Of a stretch of 64,000 bases of DNA, positions 61,673 to 64,000 are shown piece by piece. Under the pieces are notes generated by a model, which saw nothing but the letters and a program-made list of their open reading frames with translations, did no database searches and was not told the DNA's origin. A program made the translations under genes and the position numbers. The first letter of the stretch is position 1; every line of letters begins with the position of its first letter. Source of the stretch: Lingula anatina (Eukaryota > Brachiopoda > Lingulata > Lingulida > Lingulidae); contig NW_019775722.1 of NCBI RefSeq assembly GCF_001039355.2, positions 120,199 to 184,198 on the forward strand, given 5' to 3'.

Positions 61673-63010
61673 AAACAGTCCTTTCACAACAGACTAAACT
61701 GATTTTTGCAATGGCATGCCTCATAAGTCAAAACATGTTCAGCCTCTAAAATCTTTAGCTGTACCGGTACAAGGTACAGAGAATTCAATCATTTTCTTAG
61801 CCTAACCCCCTACGCCTCATTCACAAACCCTTCTTACCTTATCACAACTTACCCTTTTTACCATATAACAAATTACCCTTTTTACCCTTTTACAACTTAC
61901 CCTTTTTACCCTATCATAACTTACCTAGTGCATAGAGGTCCACAGTCTGTAGCTGTATCTGGCCGATATCCAGAGAGCTGGAGCGTGGCTGGCTGCCGTT
62001 CTTCATCTCCAACAGTGCCTTAATGGCGGAGGCGTCCTCCATCTGCTGACTCTGTCCCTCGTCGTATTCCACCCACTGGTTCATTGGTTCCATACCTGGG
62101 TGGGCATAAAGGATATATGAAGGATAAGTAGGATAAAACTATTGTGTTCATGTACCTGGGTCAGTATATAGGATAAATGTAGGATAAAAGTACTGTGCCT
62201 GGGTGGGCATACAGGATAAATGCAGGATACAAAGGATGAAAAATATAACAGAATGAAGGTTAAAAACAGTTAACATCGTCCTTTTTATGAAATAGCTTCA
62301 TCACATCTGTGCATCATTATACTGATAGTTAATCTTGAAGTCTTAGATTAAATTGAAACACTTTTATAATTATATTGACTGACAGACTTTATCTAAACCT
62401 TATCTTACTAAAGCTGTGACATGATTTATCTTTTTTCCTTTTTCTTTTTCATTCTTGATTTTATTTTCATAAAAAATTCCTCAACAAAATCCTATCTTTG
62501 GTTAGCAACCAACACTGGCGTTACATCAACTGCCAGTAAAATCTAGATATAATAATGTTTCTGTTTACTGTTTCTGCTTTGAGCTGCAACTCGTCTAGGC
62601 CCTACCTGCTCAAAGTGCAAGTAGGTAAAAAAAAATTTCTGAGAACCTATAAAATGGTTATCACTTGATGACAAAGATCACAAAGATGAATGACTAAACT
62701 TTTTTTTTTTAACTCTGCAGCTCCCCTTACCTTTTTGCTGTGACACTGCCTGAAACCCCTCCTCCCCAACAGGTGTTGCTCTCCCAGAATTAGACCCAGA
62801 CCCTGAGTCTGGTCCAATACCCACTGCCTGTATTAGCTCAGCCAGAATGGAGGATCGCCCTGATGGCTCAGAATCTGAGCGCACTAGCTCTGCTTTGGTG
62901 GTGTCCTGTCTTGTATCACTAGCACGAGTGTCTTGCACGCGAATGCTGACCTTCTGAGGCCATGAGGTCTGACGCTGGACGTCTTGTTTATTGAGGAAGG
63001 TTCCAAATTC
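53568..63010 (-). CDS. Bromodomain protein, glutamine/serine-rich, 5' end outside window
   Basis: Eleven exons join in one frame: 62731-63010, 61925-62095, 61345-61454, 60536-60974, 59499-59704, then 55973-56093, 55654-55777, 55329-55411, 54501-54580, 53961-54125 and 53568-53630. The middle four also occur as 58730-58900, 57920-58029, 57109-57547 and 56472-56677. The partial product is 613 residues plus stop. The N-terminal two thirds are Q/S/E-rich and probably disordered, followed by a basic KRKRK stretch. The C-terminus is a bromodomain: [20 protein letters not shown] and PMDF of the ZA loop, then [13 protein letters not shown] with the asparagine that contacts acetyl-lysine. It presumably binds acetylated histones in the nucleus. 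The orthologue is not recognised; no other catalytic domain is visible in this part. The coding end after the bromodomain is short ([12 protein letters not shown]). Confidence 0.82.
54258..54520. repeat. 88-bp tandem repeat x3, copy 2
   Basis: Same intronic array as at 33547-33800, unit starts 54258, 54347 and 54435. Confidence 0.85.
55513..55560. repeat. (GT)n(GA)n microsatellite, copy 2
   Basis: Counterpart of 34785-34829 with fewer GT and an AAAG interruption in the GA part. Confidence 0.85.
56096..56145. repeat. (AAT)n microsatellite abutting a splice acceptor
   Basis: About 17 AAT triplets end directly at the acceptor (TATTATAG on the minus strand) of the bromodomain-gene exon 55973-56093, so the usual pyrimidine tract is replaced by (ATT)n. 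Confidence 0.85.
57814..58029 (-). repeat. 105-bp tandem duplication of a bromodomain-gene exon end
   Basis: The exon 57920-58029 ([23 protein letters not shown]) is followed on the minus strand by a second copy of its last part, offset by 105 bp. The first junction keeps a donor (CAACAG|GTGGGT); the second has lost it (CAACAGGGAAGT). In segment B the offset is 107 bp (61237 and 61344) and both donors are present (GTGAAT and GTGAGT). Confidence 0.88.
58607..58730 (-). repeat. 23-24-bp array of GGGTAAGT next to a splice donor
   Basis: On the minus strand, just after the donor of exon 58730-58900, the intron starts with repeated units holding GGGTAAGT (plus-strand ACTTACCC at 58607, 58630, 58654 and 58701). 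A matching array occurs in segment B at about 61826-61925. Confidence 0.85.
59882..60280. mobile_element. 399-bp MITE-like insertion present only in segment B
   Basis: Inserted in ACAGAAACTTATT|TAGGAAAG, which is uninterrupted in segment A (near 56870), with TT duplicated. It starts ACCTCTGCAAGGAGG; near its end the inverted match ACCTCTGCCAAAG lies about 26 bp inside. The interior has two copies of a TGGACCGATTTTGATGAAAT-type block and TCAATAATCAATCA runs. Similar sequences are, as I recall, common in marine animal genomes. Confidence 0.75.
61624..61672. repeat. (TATC)n microsatellite
   Basis: About twelve tetranucleotide units in an intron in segment B; segment A has an A-rich stretch instead (58170-58200). 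Confidence 0.95.
62095..62240 (-). repeat. Tandem repeat of a splice-acceptor region x3
   Basis: CCTGGGT blocks start at 62095, 62155 and 62198, each followed by a GGATAAA-rich stretch. On the minus strand each unit ends in ACCCAG|G; the one at 62095 is the real acceptor of exon 61925-62095. A partly eroded version lies at 58900-59130 in segment A. Confidence 0.8.
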
Positions 63011-63590
63011 CTGACGAGAAAAAGATCCTTGTAACCAAAACTACAGCTACAAAATTGTTCCAACAAATCAACTGGTCAATAATCAGAAATCAACTAAGCA
63101 CATTTTCTGTCACATATTCTACTTTCTATTCACTCATAAATTTCCCCAATTTACCTACCACATAAACCACACTGCATTATATTTCCCATTATGTTATATT
63201 TCATTCATCAACCTAATATAAATTGTTTATCCTACCAGGATTATTCAATAATAACAACTATTTTTTTTTTTTTAGTATACACCCTGTAGTCATTCTGTAG
63301 AATGGTAATTGACTACATTTTATTGAGAAAATAAAAGAATAAAGGTAAATAATAACAAACTTGTAAACAATATGAAAATTTATTTTTTGTCACTGTCATC
63401 TGCCATTCTTATATTAATACTCTAACTCAACATTGGTCAGTTTTCTGGCTAGGGTCAAGTGAGTGAAATGGTTAAAGTAAGGTTTGTAAACTTAGACTTT
63501 CTCATTATCATTTCTTTAATGAAAGCAGTAATCTAATGCCAAAGTGGCCTACTGTTTTGAACCGTCCTGGAACGAAACCAAACATATTTA
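63011..63590. other. Intron of the bromodomain gene, no further exon seen
   Basis: AT-rich, no open frame with coding character and no domain. Because exon 62731-63010 begins in phase 0 after an acceptor, the upstream exons must lie beyond the window or in its repetitive last 400 bases, where none could be recognised. Confidence 0.5.
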
Positions 63591-64000
63591 AGGAGTCATA
63601 ACCTTCCAAACACATATATCAAACTAGAGGATCAGAGAGCCGATACCGCCTCCAAATATTGTACCACCAGCTGGAGCAAACGCATTCGTATAGACCCCCA
63701 CATACACAAAATAAGGGACACAGCCACCAGTTTTGTGCTTGACAAGCTGTAAAAATGCAATCAACAAGAATTTTTTAACTATTGCAAAAAATATATATGG
63801 TACAATCAAATTTAAGTTCTTCGTAAGGTAGGTCAAGGGTCAATTTCAAGGTCACAGTAAATTGCCAGTATATGACTTCCTATTCAAGTTCAAGAGTAAC
63901 TATGGACCTATCTCTGTCAAGTTTGAAGTTAAAAGAGAAAGAAATTAGCAGAGTTCAGTTCATGATAAAAAGTAGGTCAAAGGTCAATTTCAAGGTCACA
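63591..64000. repeat. Dispersed repeat with nuclear-receptor-like half-sites
   Basis: The segment looks repetitive: a GATACCGCCTCC...ACACAAAATAAGGG part followed by two modules, 144 bp apart, each with a direct repeat of AGGTCA-like half-sites and then TCAAGGTCA. The open frame across 63624-63836 has no codon-level support and is not called as a gene. Confidence 0.5.

Larger units (their letters stand above)
59263..62353. repeat. Segment copy B of the 3-kb direct repeat
   Basis: Counterpart of 56237-59258 with substitutions, a 399-bp transposon insertion and a (TATC)n expansion. Its right side continues into the upstream exon of the bromodomain gene (62731-63010). Confidence 0.9.

Noticed and set aside
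63624-63836. Seventy-residue minus-strand frame (GGCVPYFVYVGVYTNAFAP)
   Set aside because: Lies in a dispersed repeat whose pseudo-coding look is likely due to the repeat itself; no domain and no splice context.
1-64000. tRNA, rRNA or snRNA genes
   Set aside because: No cloverleaf with GTTCRANNC-type box or other RNA-gene hallmark was found by eye; a covariance-model scan would be needed to exclude them.

Overview
The window is eukaryotic genomic DNA. Genes are split by spliceosomal introns with GT..AG borders, intergenic DNA is AT-rich and crowded with transposon fragments and microsatellites, and the gene families are metazoan: a LRR-Roc-COR (ROCO) protein ending in a CARD, a PR/SET zinc-finger protein, a Golgi carbohydrate sulfotransferase, a somatomedin-B-like ectodomain protein and a bromodomain protein. 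The repeat types and the very high sequence polymorphism suggest a marine invertebrate. Amphioxus or a mollusc are my best guesses, but the species cannot be fixed from the sequence alone.

Layout, left to right. 0-1.8 kb: a two-exon THAP/DDE transposase gene (minus). 1.9-4.1 kb: a 5'-truncated LINE (minus), itself interrupted by another insertion. 6.3-11.5 kb: a five-exon ROCO gene (minus) whose coding exons join in perfect phase to 1069 residues. 12.2-13.3 kb: probable shared promoter region. 13.3-15.6 kb: a two-exon PR/SET zinc-finger gene (plus), 575 residues, with a sequencing gap in its intron. 15.7-34.9 kb: segment copy 1, holding a three-exon sulfotransferase gene (plus), a three-exon somatomedin-B-like gene with a GPI-type tail (plus) and the last exons of a bromodomain gene (minus). 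34.9-55.7 kb: segment copy 2 with the same genes in the same order. 53.6-63.0 kb: the bromodomain gene (minus), at least eleven exons, 5' end outside the window, with four middle exons (56.5-58.9 kb) repeated at 59.5-62.1 kb.

Three isolated single-N characters (34929, 48847, 59259) each sit exactly where a direct repeat ends and restarts. The simplest reading is that the two haplotypes of a highly heterozygous genome were laid end to end by the assembler. The true locus would then have one sulfotransferase, one somatomedin-B-like gene and one bromodomain gene. Comparing the copies then amounts to comparing alleles, and it reveals several transposon insertions present in one and absent in the other, with clean target-site duplications.

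The least expected biology is (1) the LRR-Roc-COR-CARD protein, and (2) tandem repeats seeded on functional splice sites: a 60-bp repeat reiterating a 5' splice site six times in the ROCO gene, and three more such repeats in the bromodomain gene. The genes do not form an operon or an obvious pathway; their proximity looks incidental, except for the head-to-head ROCO and PR/SET pair.
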